This document shows positions 34,485 to 44,015 of a stretch of 64,000 bases of DNA, piece by piece. The notes under the pieces are model-generated. The model was not told the origin of the DNA, did no database searches, and saw only the letters and a list, made by a program, of their open reading frames with translations. The stretch comes from Melioribacteraceae bacterium (GTDB taxonomy: Bacteria; Bacteroidota; Ignavibacteria; Ignavibacteriales; Melioribacteraceae), in contig JAEINS010000005.1 in NCBI GenBank assembly GCA_016342755.1, positions 1-64,000 of the forward strand. The letters run 5' to 3'. Within the stretch, counting starts at the first letter, position 1, and each line of letters opens with the position of its first letter. Made by a program: the position numbers and the translations under genes.

Positions 34485-36428
34485 ATGGGACTCACAAAAG
34501 ATATCAAAATTCTACTTGTTGAAGATGCCTCAGTTATGAGAAAAATGGAAATCAAAACATTGAATGTACTTGGTTTCAAAAATATAATTGAAGCTGTTGA
34601 CGGGAATGATGCTATCAATCAATTAAATAAACACATTGATGTGAAATTGATTATAAGTGACTGGAATATGCCTGAAAAAGATGGATTCGAACTGCTTCAA
34701 TGGGTTAGAACAAATAAAGCTACAAAAGAAATCCCTTTTTTAATGGCAACCGGACGCGGTGAGAAAAAAGAAGCCAAACAGGCTAAAGAAGCCGGTGTTA
34801 GTGCTTTTATCTCTAAACCATTTAATAAAGATGAATTATTAGAAAAAATTGAAGAAGCATTTGGATTAAAAGAAGAAGAAGTAAAAGTTGTAAGAACTAA
34901 GGCTGATAGAACTTCGGGCAATGGTAAATTAAAAATAAACGCGGCGCATATTCAGATTACCGATCACTTAACTTTAGGCGTTTTAAAACATTTGATTTCT
35001 AAAGGCGATCTTAATCCGGCACATTTTGAACTTGAAACAGAATGTATGTCGAGCTGGAACACTGTTGCAAAAGCTCTGGAAGATGGTTCAGCCGAAGCAG
35101 CTTTTATTTTAGCACCTTTAGCAATGGATTTATATAATGATGGAACTCCGATAAATTTAATCCTTTTTGCCCATAAAAATGGCAGCTGTTGTGTCAGGAA
35201 TAGCAAAGGAGGCAATTTTAGCGAAATGCAAAAAGATTTTTTCAAGGAAAAATCTTTTTATATACCTCACACAATGTCAATTCATAATATGCTTGGTCAT
35301 ATTTTCTTTAGTAATAATGATGTAAAACCAGGCGTCACAGGTCAGAAAGATGTTGATGTTGAGTTTGAAGTAGTAGCCCCCATTAAAATGCCCGAGTTTT
35401 TAGCAGAAAATTCTGATGCATGCGGATACCTTGTTGCTGAACCTCTTGGCACAAAAGCCATTGCGGCCGGTAATGCTGAGCTTCAATTTTTATCCAGTGA
35501 ATTATGGCATGATCATCCGTGTTGTGTTTTAGCTGTTCAGCAGGATGTTGTAAAGGACTTCCCGGAAGCATTGGATGAGTTTACAAAAATGTTAGTTCAT
35601 GCGGGAAAATTTATAGAAGAAAAACCCGGACTTGCGGCAGAAATAGCTGTTGAATTTCTTGATCCTAAAAAAGAATTAGGATTAAAAGTACCTGTGTTAA
35701 GAAACGTACTTACAGAACCTAAAGGAATAAAGACCAATAATCTTTATCCAAATAAATCCGATCTGGATCTGATACAAAAATATATGCATAATGAAATGGG
35801 TGTTGGTTCAATTATAGACATCGATAAATTTGTAGATATGAAGTTTGCCAATTCTGCGTGTACCGATTCCGACAAAAAAGCAAATAGAAAAACAACTATT
35901 GAAGAACTTACATCTAAAGCTAGAAATCTGATGCACCGGGATGAAGACTTTGCGGCAGATCAGTCTACCAAAGCACTTCTAAATCTTGAAGGGAAATACC
36001 TAAAGTTTGAACTTAACAAACAGCAATATGGTGTTGATATATTAAAAATAGTTGAAATAATTAAACTACCGCCGGTTACAATGGTGCCAAATACCAATAA
36101 TTACGTAAAAGGTGTTATTAACTTAAGAGGAAGCGTTGTTCCGGTTATTGATCTGAGAATCAAGCTTAATCTAAAATCGGTTGATTACACTGACAAAACA
36201 AGAATAATTATTGTTGAAAACGAAGTAGACGGTTTATTGCTGCGTGTAGGATTAATAGTTGATAATGTTGCTTCTGTACATGATGTAGTTGCCAGCGAAA
36301 TTGATGCTGCTCCAAGCTTTGGCGAAAAAGATAATAAAGACCATATTTTAGCAGTCGTAAAAACCGAAAAATCGGTGTATGTACTCCTTAATCTTGATAC
36401 TATTCTAAAACCGGAAAAGAAATATTAA
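34485..36428 (+). CDS. REC - NrtA/SsuA-like binding domain - CheW fusion protein
   Basis: 647 aa and cytoplasmic. Residues 6-125 are a CheY-like receiver: KILLVEDASVMRK, phospho-acceptor Asp59 (IISDWNMP), and ISKPF with the conserved lysine. Residues ~145-440 match NMT1/NrtA/SsuA-type periplasmic solute-binding proteins (AHIQITDHLTLGVLKHLI, YLVAEPLGTKAIAAGNAEL, WHDHPCCVLAVQQ) but lack a signal peptide. Residues ~505-640 are a CheW domain (YLKFELNKQQYGVDILKI, VKGVINLRGSVVPVIDLR). I start at ATG 34485 because AAGGAT lies 7 nt upstream; the longer frame from 34437 adds a spurious hydrophobic lead. It should couple phosphorylation and binding of a small molecule to a receptor-kinase array. An MCP lies downstream; no CheA is in the window. 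Confidence 0.88.
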   Translation: MGLTKDIKILLVEDASVMRKMEIKTLNVLGFKNIIEAVDGNDAINQLNKHIDVKLIISDWNMPEKDGFELLQWVRTNKATKEIPFLMATGRGEKKEAKQAKEAGVSAFISKPFNKDELLEKIEEAFGLKEEEVKVVRTKADRTSGNGKLKINAAHIQITDHLTLGVLKHLISKGDLNPAHFELETECMSSWNTVAKALEDGSAEAAFILAPLAMDLYNDGTPINLILFAHKNGSCCVRNSKGGNFSEMQKDFFKEKSFYIPHTMSIHNMLGHIFFSNNDVKPGVTGQKDVDVEFEVVAPIKMPEFLAENSDACGYLVAEPLGTKAIAAGNAELQFLSSELWHDHPCCVLAVQQDVVKDFPEALDEFTKMLVHAGKFIEEKPGLAAEIAVEFLDPKKELGLKVPVLRNVLTEPKGIKTNNLYPNKSDLDLIQKYMHNEMGVGSIIDIDKFVDMKFANSACTDSDKKANRKTTIEELTSKARNLMHRDEDFAADQSTKALLNLEGKYLKFELNKQQYGVDILKIVEIIKLPPVTMVPNTNNYVKGVINLRGSVVPVIDLRIKLNLKSVDYTDKTRIIIVENEVDGLLLRVGLIVDNVASVHDVVASEIDAAPSFGEKDNKDHILAVVKTEKSVYVLLNLDTILKPEKKY

Positions 36429-36593
36429 GAGATTTATTGTCACTTATAATAAAATAGATATAAACATTTTAAAATAAACATTTTGAAGTAATAATTATTA
36501 TTAAAAAAAGAGTTTAGGTCTTTAATATTAATAATTATTTCCGATAATAAATCTAACATATTTTTTAATTAATCATTATTATGAGGAGAAGTT

Positions 36594-37793
36594 ATGACAA
36601 AAGCAGTACGAATATTTTCTATAATCTTCATTTTAGCAGGCTTTCTTGCGGAAGATTATTTGGCACAATCCGATATAAACATCTTCGGGTTTTATCAGGC
36701 ATATGCCAGAAAAGTTGATGGTGATTTCAAAGTAACGGGAGATGTTCCTTACTTTCACCCGCAGCTTGGTTTAATCACTCTTGAAGATCAGGTTTTACAG
36801 AAAGAAACAAACGATTTTACTGATTCACAGGTTCAGCAATTAAATCTTTTCTTTCAAAAAAACATTTCACCATCTTTTTCATCATTTGTAAATTTACAGA
36901 TAGTTAATAATTTTAATTCGAAAAATATGTGGGGCGCATTTAGTCTTGAAGAAGCCTGGGTAAACTATCAATATAACGACGCGTTTAATGTTAAAGCAGG
37001 TTATTTGATTCCTAAGTTTAATTATCTTAACGAAATACAGAATAAAACCCCGCTTCTACCCTATTTAATAAGACCGTTAGTATACGAAGCTTCATTAACA
37101 AATATTGTTAATCCTACAGATTATTTGCCAACCAAAGCATTTTTACAAATATCCGGTTCAGTATTTTCCGATGAATTAACTTTTGAATATTCAGCATTTG
37201 TGGGGCCTTCAGAGGATAATTATATTGCAAATGATGTTGGTGATGGAGCCATTACTCCGGGCGTTGATACTACAAACTTCAAAACTTTTGGAGGCAGAGT
37301 TGGGATTTTATATTCAGACTTGAGAATTGGAACCTCATTTACAACGGATAAAGACAATCAAAAAGATATGGCTCCTGGAGATGATGTTAATAGAACCAGA
37401 CTTGGATTTGATATTTGATATAGTATTGGGAATATGTTCCTAGAAGGTGAATATATAAGTGTTATGCTCGATTATGATGAAGAGGATATAGATAAATCAT
37501 TTTATTACGGTTTAGCAGGTTATAATTTTAATGAAGATTTTTTTGGTTATGCTACTTATAGTACAATCAAAGATCAGCAGGTTAATTTTCTAAAAGATGG
37601 TTTAAAAAGTATTGTTATAGGTGCGGGATATAGACCAACTTTTGGAATTGTAATAAAAGCCGAATATGGAAATTATTTTATTTCTGAAGGAACAACAATT
37701 CCACTAATGATAGATCCTGCAATTCCGCCAATAGATGCAAACATAGAATTAGATTTTACAAATATAAGTTTAGCTATAAGTGTAATTTTTTAA
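36594..37793 (+). pseudogene. porin-like outer-membrane protein interrupted by one in-frame TGA
   Basis: A signal peptide (AVRIFSIIFILAGFLAEDYLA) is followed by beta-barrel-like alternation with aromatic strand ends (FGFYQAYARK, WVNYQYNDAFNVKAGYL, ISLAISVIF at the end). It resembles small phosphate-selective or DcaP-like porins. TGA at 37416-37418 stops translation after GFDI, and the same frame resumes at once (YSIGNMFLEGEYI) and runs to 37793, giving a 400-codon protein. One base change (e.g. CGA or TGG to TGA) explains it. It could be a pseudogene, a sequencing error or a readthrough codon. GAGGAG at 36583 is a good RBS. It is followed 13 bp later by the similarly interrupted binding-protein gene. 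Confidence 0.75.
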
Positions 37794-37806
37794 ATAGGAG
37801 AATAAA

Positions 37807-38229
37807 ATGAAAAACATAAAAATATTATTACCACTGTTTCTTCTATTTATATTTGCGTTAAATATAACCAGTCAGGCACAGGTTGCGATTATTGCAAATA
37901 AATCAGTTACAGAAAGCAGTATAGATAAAAATACATTATAAAATATATTTCTATTAAAATCATCAAGTTTGGGAAGTACTAAAGTAAAACTTTTTGATTA
38001 TTCTATCGAGAATTCAATAAAAATCAGCTTTCTTGGAACCATCGGTAAATCGAGCCTGGAACTTAAAAAAGCATGGTTAAAGGCAAAATTAACCGGAAAA
38101 GGTAACCCACCTGCAACAGTTGGTTCGGAAGATGAAATGATTAATAAAATAGCTTCAACTCCGGGTGCAATAGGTTTTATTAGCAGCAGTAAAGTTAATG
38201 ACCAGGTAAAGGTTTTGGCAACATTTTAA
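37807..38229 (+). pseudogene. small PstS-like periplasmic binding protein interrupted by one in-frame TAA
   Basis: ATG 37807, preceded by AGGAG, starts a signal peptide (ILLPLFLLFIFALNITSQA) and VAIIANKSVTESSIDKNTL. TAA at 37939-37941 then interrupts, and the frame continues NIFLLKSSSLGSTKVKLFD ... IASTPGAIGFISSSKVND to 38229. The reconstructed ~140 residues match the short PBP_like_2/PstS-related proteins that sit next to porins and chemoreceptors in other bacteria. A single substitution restores the frame. The same kind of lesion in the gene before it suggests joint decay of the module, unless both are errors. A hairpin follows. Confidence 0.75.
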
Positions 38230-38245
38230 CAATATATGTTTTTAT

Positions 38246-38272
38246 ATCCGGTATTTAATATTAATACCGGAT
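38246..38272. terminator. hairpin after the binding-protein pseudogene
   Basis: ATCCGGTATT (38246-38255) pairs perfectly with AATACCGGAT (38263-38272). The following T-run is weak, so it may attenuate rather than fully end transcription before the chemoreceptor gene. Confidence 0.6.
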
Positions 38273-38337
38273 AATTACTTAACAAATTATATGTTTATCC
38301 GAAGATAGGTTTGCAGGAAAAATAATTAGGAGATTAG

Positions 38338-40152
38338 ATGCAAAATTTATTAACATTACTTAAAACCTCAATTAAGACAAAATTACTTGTGATGGCAATT
38401 GTTCCTTTACTTGCAATTGTAATTTTTGCTTCAATCTATTATCCAAGTAAAATGAAGACCCAGGCTATTACAGATGCAGGGGCTAAAGTACACACTTTAA
38501 GCGAAATGCTTGCGTTTTCAGTTGGAGCCGGATTAAGCAACGGTGATTTTGAGTTAGTTCAAACCGCATTTGACTGGGCTAAAAAAGATCAGAATACATA
38601 TTACATTGTAATTATTGATGATAGCGGTGAAGTATTAATTGAACATAATCCGAACAAATTAAATGTTGATCATGCTAATTTACCAAAGAGTCTTTTTGAT
38701 GAAGAAACCAATTTATTTAAAACAAGCTTAAACATAGTTTATGCTGATACTGAGTATGGTAAAATTGGTGTTTTCTATTCACTTGAAACTGTTAACGCCG
38801 AAATTAATAGTAATTTAATAATTTCCCTTATAATTCTATTAACAATATTGGCAATAAGTACTGTAGTAATCTTTATACTGTCAAGAATGATCAGCAACAA
38901 TATTATATCGCTTAGAAACGCGGCTGTAGAAGCAAGCTCGGGTAATCTTGATGTAGATATTGATACATCGGGTGAAGACGAAGTTGGCGATCTCTCTAAG
39001 GCATTTGAAAAGATGCTGCAAGAAATTAAAGCTTCATCTGAGGCACTTGAAACAGAAAAATCCCAGGTTGAAAAGAAAGTTGAAGATGCTGTAAGAGAAT
39101 CTGAAAATACTAAAAACTATCTATCAAAAAGTATTGAAATTATTTTAGCGGTAGTTGAAAAACTTTCTTCCGGTGATTTAACAGTCCAGGTTGATATTAA
39201 CAGTAAAGATGAAATTGGCAAATTATCAAGTGAACTGAATTCTGCTATAGATAATGTTAGAAATCTCCTTCTCGAAGTAAAACAAGCTGTTGTATCAACA
39301 ATATCTTCTAGTAACGATATTACATCGGCAACGGAAGAAATGGCGGCAGGTGCTGCTGAACAAAGTGCACAGACCAATGATGTTGCGGCGGCAGTTGAGG
39401 AAATGGCCAGAACAATTATAGAAACTACCCAGAATGCCAGTAATGCGGCTCAGTCTTCTCAGAACGCCAGCGAACAGGCCAGAGTAGGTTATGATAAAGT
39501 TGAAGAAACAAAGCGCGGCATGGAAGAAATTGTTGCATCCACACAACAAACCGGCAAAGTAATTGAAAGTTTGACAGGTAAAACTGAACAGATTGGTGAA
39601 ATTGCCCAGGTTATTGATGATATTGCTGATCAGACAAACTTGCTTGCGTTAAACGCTGCAATAGAAGCTGCCCGTGCCGGTGAACAAGGACGCGGTTTTG
39701 CGGTTGTTGCCGATGAAGTTAGAAAGCTTGCCGAAAGAACAACTAAGGCGACAAAAGAAATTGCGGAAACAATAAAAGATATTCAAAATGAAGCCAGACA
39801 AGCTAACCAGTCCATGACAATTGCCGAAAAATCAGTTATAAATGGTATGGAAAGAACTAATGAAGTATCGAACGCGCTACAGGAAATCTTAAATAATTCT
39901 GAAAGTGTTGCTGCCGAAATTGAGCAGGTTGCGACTGCAAGTGAAGAACAATCGAGCACGGCCGAAGAAATTAGTAAAAGTATTGAAATGATAAATAATG
40001 TAACCAGAGAAACTTCAAACGCAATTGAAAATGTGGCACGTTCTGCTGAAAACCTACATGGATTAACCCAGAACCTTGGTGATCTCATTAGCAGTTTCAC
40101 AATTGAAAAAGAAGGCTTAGTACATCATAGTTCTTCATTAGAGCAATATTAA
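38338..40152 (+). CDS. methyl-accepting chemotaxis protein
   Basis: 604 aa. TM1 lies near residues 16-35 ([20 protein letters not shown]), then comes a ~120-residue periplasmic sensor of single-Cache/PAS size ([18 protein letters not shown]), TM2 near 158-180, a HAMP domain (about 180-232), a second HAMP-like segment ([19 protein letters not shown], about 275-320) and the signalling domain. Its hairpin tip is intact: [20 protein letters not shown] then [18 protein letters not shown]. It should cluster with CheW-type couplers and a CheA. The REC-NrtA-CheW fusion 1.9 kb upstream on the same strand is an obvious candidate partner. The upstream binding protein, if functional, could present a ligand. 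No CheA, CheR or CheB gene is in the window. Confidence 0.93.
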   Translation: MQNLLTLLKTSIKTKLLVMAIVPLLAIVIFASIYYPSKMKTQAITDAGAKVHTLSEMLAFSVGAGLSNGDFELVQTAFDWAKKDQNTYYIVIIDDSGEVLIEHNPNKLNVDHANLPKSLFDEETNLFKTSLNIVYADTEYGKIGVFYSLETVNAEINSNLIISLIILLTILAISTVVIFILSRMISNNIISLRNAAVEASSGNLDVDIDTSGEDEVGDLSKAFEKMLQEIKASSEALETEKSQVEKKVEDAVRESENTKNYLSKSIEIILAVVEKLSSGDLTVQVDINSKDEIGKLSSELNSAIDNVRNLLLEVKQAVVSTISSSNDITSATEEMAAGAAEQSAQTNDVAAAVEEMARTIIETTQNASNAAQSSQNASEQARVGYDKVEETKRGMEEIVASTQQTGKVIESLTGKTEQIGEIAQVIDDIADQTNLLALNAAIEAARAGEQGRGFAVVADEVRKLAERTTKATKEIAETIKDIQNEARQANQSMTIAEKSVINGMERTNEVSNALQEILNNSESVAAEIEQVATASEEQSSTAEEISKSIEMINNVTRETSNAIENVARSAENLHGLTQNLGDLISSFTIEKEGLVHHSSSLEQY

Positions 40153-40471
40153 ATTTTATTTACGGGACTCTTATGAGTCCCTGATCTTTCCCTCAATCAA
40201 TAGACAAATCCAAGAAAAATAACAGAATAACAAATTCAATTATATTTATAACAGCTTCCTTTTAATCTAATTTCTTCTAATTAATGAATCTCTTAAGACA
40301 GAATTACTCTCTTCAAAAAAGCTAATATTATTTTTTTTTGAACCGCTCACTATTAAGTCTACGATAGTATTATTTTTATTTACATTTTTCTCAGAAATAA
40401 TTATTTTTGTACTAATATTAAAAAGTAATACCCAGCCTGGTTACAAAAATATTACAAAGAAAAGATTAAAT
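40153..40471. terminator. terminator-like hairpin and empty intergenic region
   Basis: GGGACTC (40164-40170) and GAGTCCC (40175-40181) form a tight stem with a TTAT loop behind the chemoreceptor gene. The rest up to 40471 is AT-rich with no gene recognised. Confidence 0.6.
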
Positions 40472-40723
40472 ATGTCGAATGATATTTTAACACTACTCTT
40501 ATCATATGAGTTTATAAGTACTGCTCTGGTGATTCTTGTTATTCTAATAGGAATTTTATTCTTATTTAAAGGTACAGGCGGACAGGAATCGACTATTGTT
40601 ATCCCTCAAGAATTACTGAATGACGAGCTGCCTGATAATTATTATACCGGAGATATTAAATATCTTCCTAAGCAGGCATCTTCAATTGATGATATTAAAT
40701 CAACATTCAGTAATTATACTTAA
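40472..40723 (+). CDS. small single-pass membrane protein, hypothetical
   Basis: 83 aa. Residues 14-33 form a strong membrane helix (FISTALVILVILIGILFLF). The C-terminal ~45 residues are hydrophilic (LPDNYYTGDIKYLPKQASS) and probably cytoplasmic, if the short N-terminus is outside. No family was recognised. The ribosome-binding site is weak (AAAAGAT). It lies alone between the chemoreceptor and tRNA-Ser. The sensible amino-acid composition and an ending clear of the tRNA speak for a real gene. Confidence 0.45.
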   Translation: MSNDILTLLLSYEFISTALVILVILIGILFLFKGTGGQESTIVIPQELLNDELPDNYYTGDIKYLPKQASSIDDIKSTFSNYT

Positions 40724-40774
40724 GTATAACTTTTAACTTAGTCTTAATTTTGATATATTTGTCATCTTGTTTTC

Positions 40775-40861
40775 GGAGAGGTGCGAGAGTGGTTGAATCG
40801 GCTCGCCTGGAAAGCGAGTATACCTTTACGGGTATCGAGGGTTCGAATCCCTCTCTCTCCG
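40775..40861 (+). tRNA. tRNA-Ser (anticodon GGA)
   Basis: A class II tRNA. The acceptor GGAGAGG pairs with TCTCTCC, the anticodon stem CTCGC/GCGAG holds a CTGGAAA loop with anticodon GGA, the long variable arm is TATACCTTTACGGGTAT, and the T-arm is GAGGGTTCGAATCCCTC. The discriminator is G, and CCA is not encoded. Confidence 0.95.
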
Positions 40862-41138
40862 CAAAAGCCCTTTGTTTATAACAACTTAGGGCATTTTCTT
40901 ACGGTAATGCCTTCTGAAACTCCTACAATTATAGCTAATCTTACTATTTTTTTGCTTTTTCTTTTCGTGTTATTACTTTAATATCCAAATTTATAAATAA
41001 CTTCTAAAATTATTTGATTTAGTTTTGTACAACTAATAAAATTGGGAAAAAAATCTTTTAATTGATATTAAAATACGATCAGATTTTTATGAAACCACTC
41101 CAGAATCCAGCGGAACCGGAGCCATTTTTCAACTAATA

Positions 41139-42101
41139 TTATTCAACTTCCTCAACACAAAGTTCTTTATTCTTAATTGCAAAAGTAGTTTTTAACACTA
41201 GTATTAATATCATAATATTCAGGAAAATAAAAACTGTCCATGATAAAACCTTAAAAAATGGAGACCCGGATTCTTCATACATTAAAAGGGTGCCTATTGC
41301 TAAAGCATCCAGAGGAATTGAATACGCCCACCATGGCAAATTAAATTTCAGCTTAATGAACATTTTAGCCTGAAATAAGAGCAGAATGAATAAAAATAAT
41401 CCAAAATAGTAAAGAATATTCCCAAAAGGAGTTAACCCTCCTAGAAGTTTTGTTAGCGCAATAAAACCAATTACCGGAGGAGCAAACAAAAAGAAAAGAG
41501 TTGGCAAAAGTTTCTGCGGAATTGGATTATGAAATATTACTCTATTCATTACTAAAATTGTCAGGATAAGCCACCAGAAAAATCCAATACTGAAGAAGAA
41601 TCAAGAGAGTTCGGCATCAAAATGCTTAACACCGGCATTATACTTCCAACTACGGGTATAAACCAAGAGGGATTTATATGATGAATCTGAAATTTTTCAT
41701 GCTTTATCCAGGCAGACATTATAATTATTGTAAAAACAAATTGGACAACAACTCAGCCCCACCATAAGTATTCTGACACAGGCAGATCTTTTCCTAAAAA
41801 TATTTAACTTGTTATTAAAAATAATTTGGCAATAATCGGGAAAAATTTAACTTAATCGGATGATCAAATTCTTTTTTTACCTCTTCATGGTATTTAATTA
41901 GTTTTGCCAGATATAGCACCAAAACAGTAAAAATTACAACTAATGAAATAATTAAAAGATAATTACTTATAACAATGGGCAGATGAAGTATATTTTCAGC
42001 TTTTGCCATGCCAGGGTAAAGCCAATTAAACCCAGACAAATAGCCAAAAATGAAATTGAAAAATTTTTCAATCTGCTAACAGTAAATTGTTCCTTGTGCA
42101 T
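41139..42101 (-). pseudogene. decayed TehA/SLAC1-family (TDT) transporter gene
   Basis: Fragments of one membrane transporter appear in order on the minus strand. From ATG 42101 the frame gives MHKEQFTVSRLKNFSISFLA; a frameshift near 42000 moves to the frame reading AENILHLPIVISNYLLI and KYHEEVKKEFDHPIKLNF. Further breaks follow before SAWIKHEKFQIHHINPSWF and FIPVVGSIMPVLSIL, and an open C-terminal half runs from 41549 to 41139 (FLFAPPVIGFIALTKLLG, LPWWAYSIPLDALAIG). Conserved TDT features (KHPxxLNFF-like, NPSWFIPVVG, WWAYSxPL) identify the family, which exports tellurite, dicarboxylates or anions. At least three disruptions make it non-functional. Confidence 0.75.
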
Positions 42102-42149
42102 TATAAATATCCTTGAAAATAATTTTTATTGCACGCTATTATTTTATGG

Positions 42150-42800
42150 TTACTTTTCAAGCAATAAAAGACAAGAGGTGCCAGATTTGTTTACAATTTT
42201 TTGTTTAATTCTAAAGCCAGATTTTAGGGCAAGAGCTTCAGCACCTCCGTTTGCAATAAAGTTTTTAAAGTTATTGAAATGATCGTTGCCCGCTAAAAAT
42301 TCGATAATATAGTCTAAAAATCCGTATAGGTTTCTTGGATGAGGTACCAAATACTCCCCAATAATAACATATTTAGCAACATTAAACAGAGATTGCAGCA
42401 ACTCTATCCTTTCAGCAGAATTCATTTCGTGAAGCACATATGTAAGCACTGCATAATCATACTTTACACTATTATTTAACATTAAAGCATTTGTATGTTC
42501 AAATTCTATATTTGAATGATTTTTAGATAATCTGCTTTTAGCAAGAGTAATATTTTTTTCAGATAGGTCAATAGCTTTAATAAAACTGCATTTATCAGCT
42601 AAATTAAACGCCATTCTTCCCGTACCACAGCCAATATCAAGCAGAGAAGAGTCTGCTTTAATTAAATCCCTTATCTTTGCAAATAGTTTATCCTGGTTAG
42701 GCGCAATAACAAAATCATAAAACAAACCATCGTACCAGTGATTTTTATTAGTATCCACATAAAACTCACATTTTAAGATTATATGATGCGAAAGTATCAA
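42150..42800 (-). CDS. class I SAM-dependent methyltransferase
   Basis: 216 aa. The SAM-binding motif I is SLLDIGCGTGRMAFNLAD, followed by an acidic ribose-binding residue in IKAIDLSEKN and post-motif segments NALMLNNSVKYDYAVLTYV and MNSAERIELLQSLFNVAKY. The fold is the standard Rossmann methyltransferase (Methyltransf_11/25 type). The C-terminus (IKQKIVNKSGTSCLLLLEK) completes the sheet. The acceptor cannot be inferred. It lies next to the TehA-like pseudogene, and tehA-tehB pairs in other bacteria combine just such a transporter with a methyltransferase, so this may be the surviving half of a TehAB-like pair (inference). Confidence 0.82.
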   Translation of the reverse strand: MILSHHIILKCEFYVDTNKNHWYDGLFYDFVIAPNQDKLFAKIRDLIKADSSLLDIGCGTGRMAFNLADKCSFIKAIDLSEKNITLAKSRLSKNHSNIEFEHTNALMLNNSVKYDYAVLTYVLHEMNSAERIELLQSLFNVAKYVIIGEYLVPHPRNLYGFLDYIIEFLAGNDHFNNFKNFIANGGAEALALKSGFRIKQKIVNKSGTSCLLLLEK

Positions 42801-43374
42801 AAAGGGTTCGATAGACCTAAAATATAGATGACATTATAATAAAAAATCAAAATTAAAAAACATATTAAAAGTCGATAATGAATATAAAAATATGTTGATT
42901 TCCCGGAGACATTTATGCTTAACTTCTAAAATATCAATCTAAAGAAAAAATTAATAATCTATTCTATTTTGGTAGAAATTATACCGCTGACAGAAAGGTC
43001 TGATCTGTCCCAAAGAAGTTAGATATAAAATTAGTAATATGTATTGTTAATTTAAAATCTGTGTCTCATTTCTTTCGGTGTTAAATACCCAATAGCCGAA
43101 TGCAATTTCCTGATATTATAAAATCCTTAGATATATTAGAAATTCCCTCTCTGTAAAGCCATTCTTGTTTTTCGGAAATTATAATGTCGCTAATCAATCC
43201 ACTTATTAAAATAAATATCTTAAATTAAAAGAAAGAATAAATAGCTTATTTGATTAGATTGTATGATGAATTAGAAAAAATATTTTAATCTAAATTTGAA
43301 AACAACAATTAAGTAATAAGAATTTATTTAGTAAATTTTATAAAAAGAAATTAACATTATAGGAAAAGAAAATC
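42801..43374 (-). mobile_element. IS3-family transposase remnant A and flanking intergenic DNA
   Basis: About 43052-43180 on the minus strand reads KNGFTEREFLIYLR, a frameshift, then FYNIRKLHSAIGYLTPKEM and a stop. This is the unmistakable C-terminal end of an IS3-group OrfB transposase (N-x-R-x-HSA-x-GY-x-P). Nothing of the rest of the element remains. An IS end-like stretch (CTGTCCCAAAGAAGTTAG) lies just outside near 43006. The remaining DNA up to 43374 is AT-rich without recognisable genes. Confidence 0.75.
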
Positions 43375-43884
43375 ATGAGAAATTTTGCTGGAAGCAGTAG
43401 ATCTGAAAAATCAAAAGATTCTAAGAAAAGGGATAATAAACGTTCGGGAAAATCTACTATGCACAAAGCCACATGCAGTAGTTGCGGTAAAGATTGTACA
43501 GTTCCCTTTGCCCCTACAAGTGGCAAGCCAATTTTTTGCAGCAATTGTTTTGATAAACATGAAAATGAAGATTCAAGAAAATCAGGCAGAGACAGAGGCG
43601 ATAGAAAGTTTAAGAGCGGAGATTCAAGAAAAAGAAGTTTTAATGATAGAGATTCTGCAATGTATAATGTAGTGTGTGATAGTTGCGGAAAAGATTGTGA
43701 AGTCCCTTTCCGTCCTACACAAGGGAAACCAATTTATTGTGATAAATGTTTTGGAAATGAAAAAGGATCGGAAAACAGAAATAACACTGATCAATTTAAA
43801 AAAGAATTCGCGGTATTAAATAAAAAGCTTGATAGGATTTTGGAAATTTTAATGCCTGATAATGATCAAGATGAATTAGAATAA
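43375..43884 (+). CDS. CxxC-x17-CxxC duplicated zinc-ribbon protein
   Basis: 169 aa. Two copies of the CxxC-x17-CxxC module occur: TCSSCGKDCTVPFAPTSG followed by PIFCSNCF, and VCDSCGKDCEVPFRPTQG followed by PIYCDKCF. A basic, Ser/Arg-rich linker with an RDRGDRKFKSGDSRKRSF-type stretch separates them, and the N-terminus (SRSEKSKDSKKRDNKR) is also basic. The zinc ribbons and charge suggest nucleic-acid binding, but the function of this family is unknown to me. The tail (NKKLDRILEILMP) forms a short amphipathic helix. It is monocistronic, with AGGAAAAG upstream and a strong terminator behind. It lies between two IS3 remnants. Confidence 0.82.
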   Translation: MRNFAGSSRSEKSKDSKKRDNKRSGKSTMHKATCSSCGKDCTVPFAPTSGKPIFCSNCFDKHENEDSRKSGRDRGDRKFKSGDSRKRSFNDRDSAMYNVVCDSCGKDCEVPFRPTQGKPIYCDKCFGNEKGSENRNNTDQFKKEFAVLNKKLDRILEILMPDNDQDELE

Positions 43885-43931
43885 TCAGAATTTTAACAAA
43901 ATGTTAAAATGTGAATTGCGAAAAAAATGAT

Positions 43932-43970
43932 TAAAATAAAAGAAGTGATCTATATACTTCTTTTATTTTA
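43932..43970 (+). terminator. intrinsic terminator behind the CxxC protein gene
   Basis: TAAAATAAAAGAAGT (43932-43946) pairs with ACTTCTTTTATTTTA (43956-43970) around a short loop, symmetric enough to work in both directions. Confidence 0.8.
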
Positions 43971-44015
43971 GTTTAGTTCAAAGTATTCATCACAATCATT
44001 TTTAAATGTAATTAT

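Noticed and set aside
40781-40981. 66-codon ORF near 40.8 kb
   Set aside because: It runs through tRNA-Ser and has no coding character.
43375-43672. Second plus-strand ORF overlapping the CxxC-x17-CxxC gene
   Set aside because: It is out of frame with the clearly conserved zinc-ribbon modules and lacks its own ribosome-binding site.
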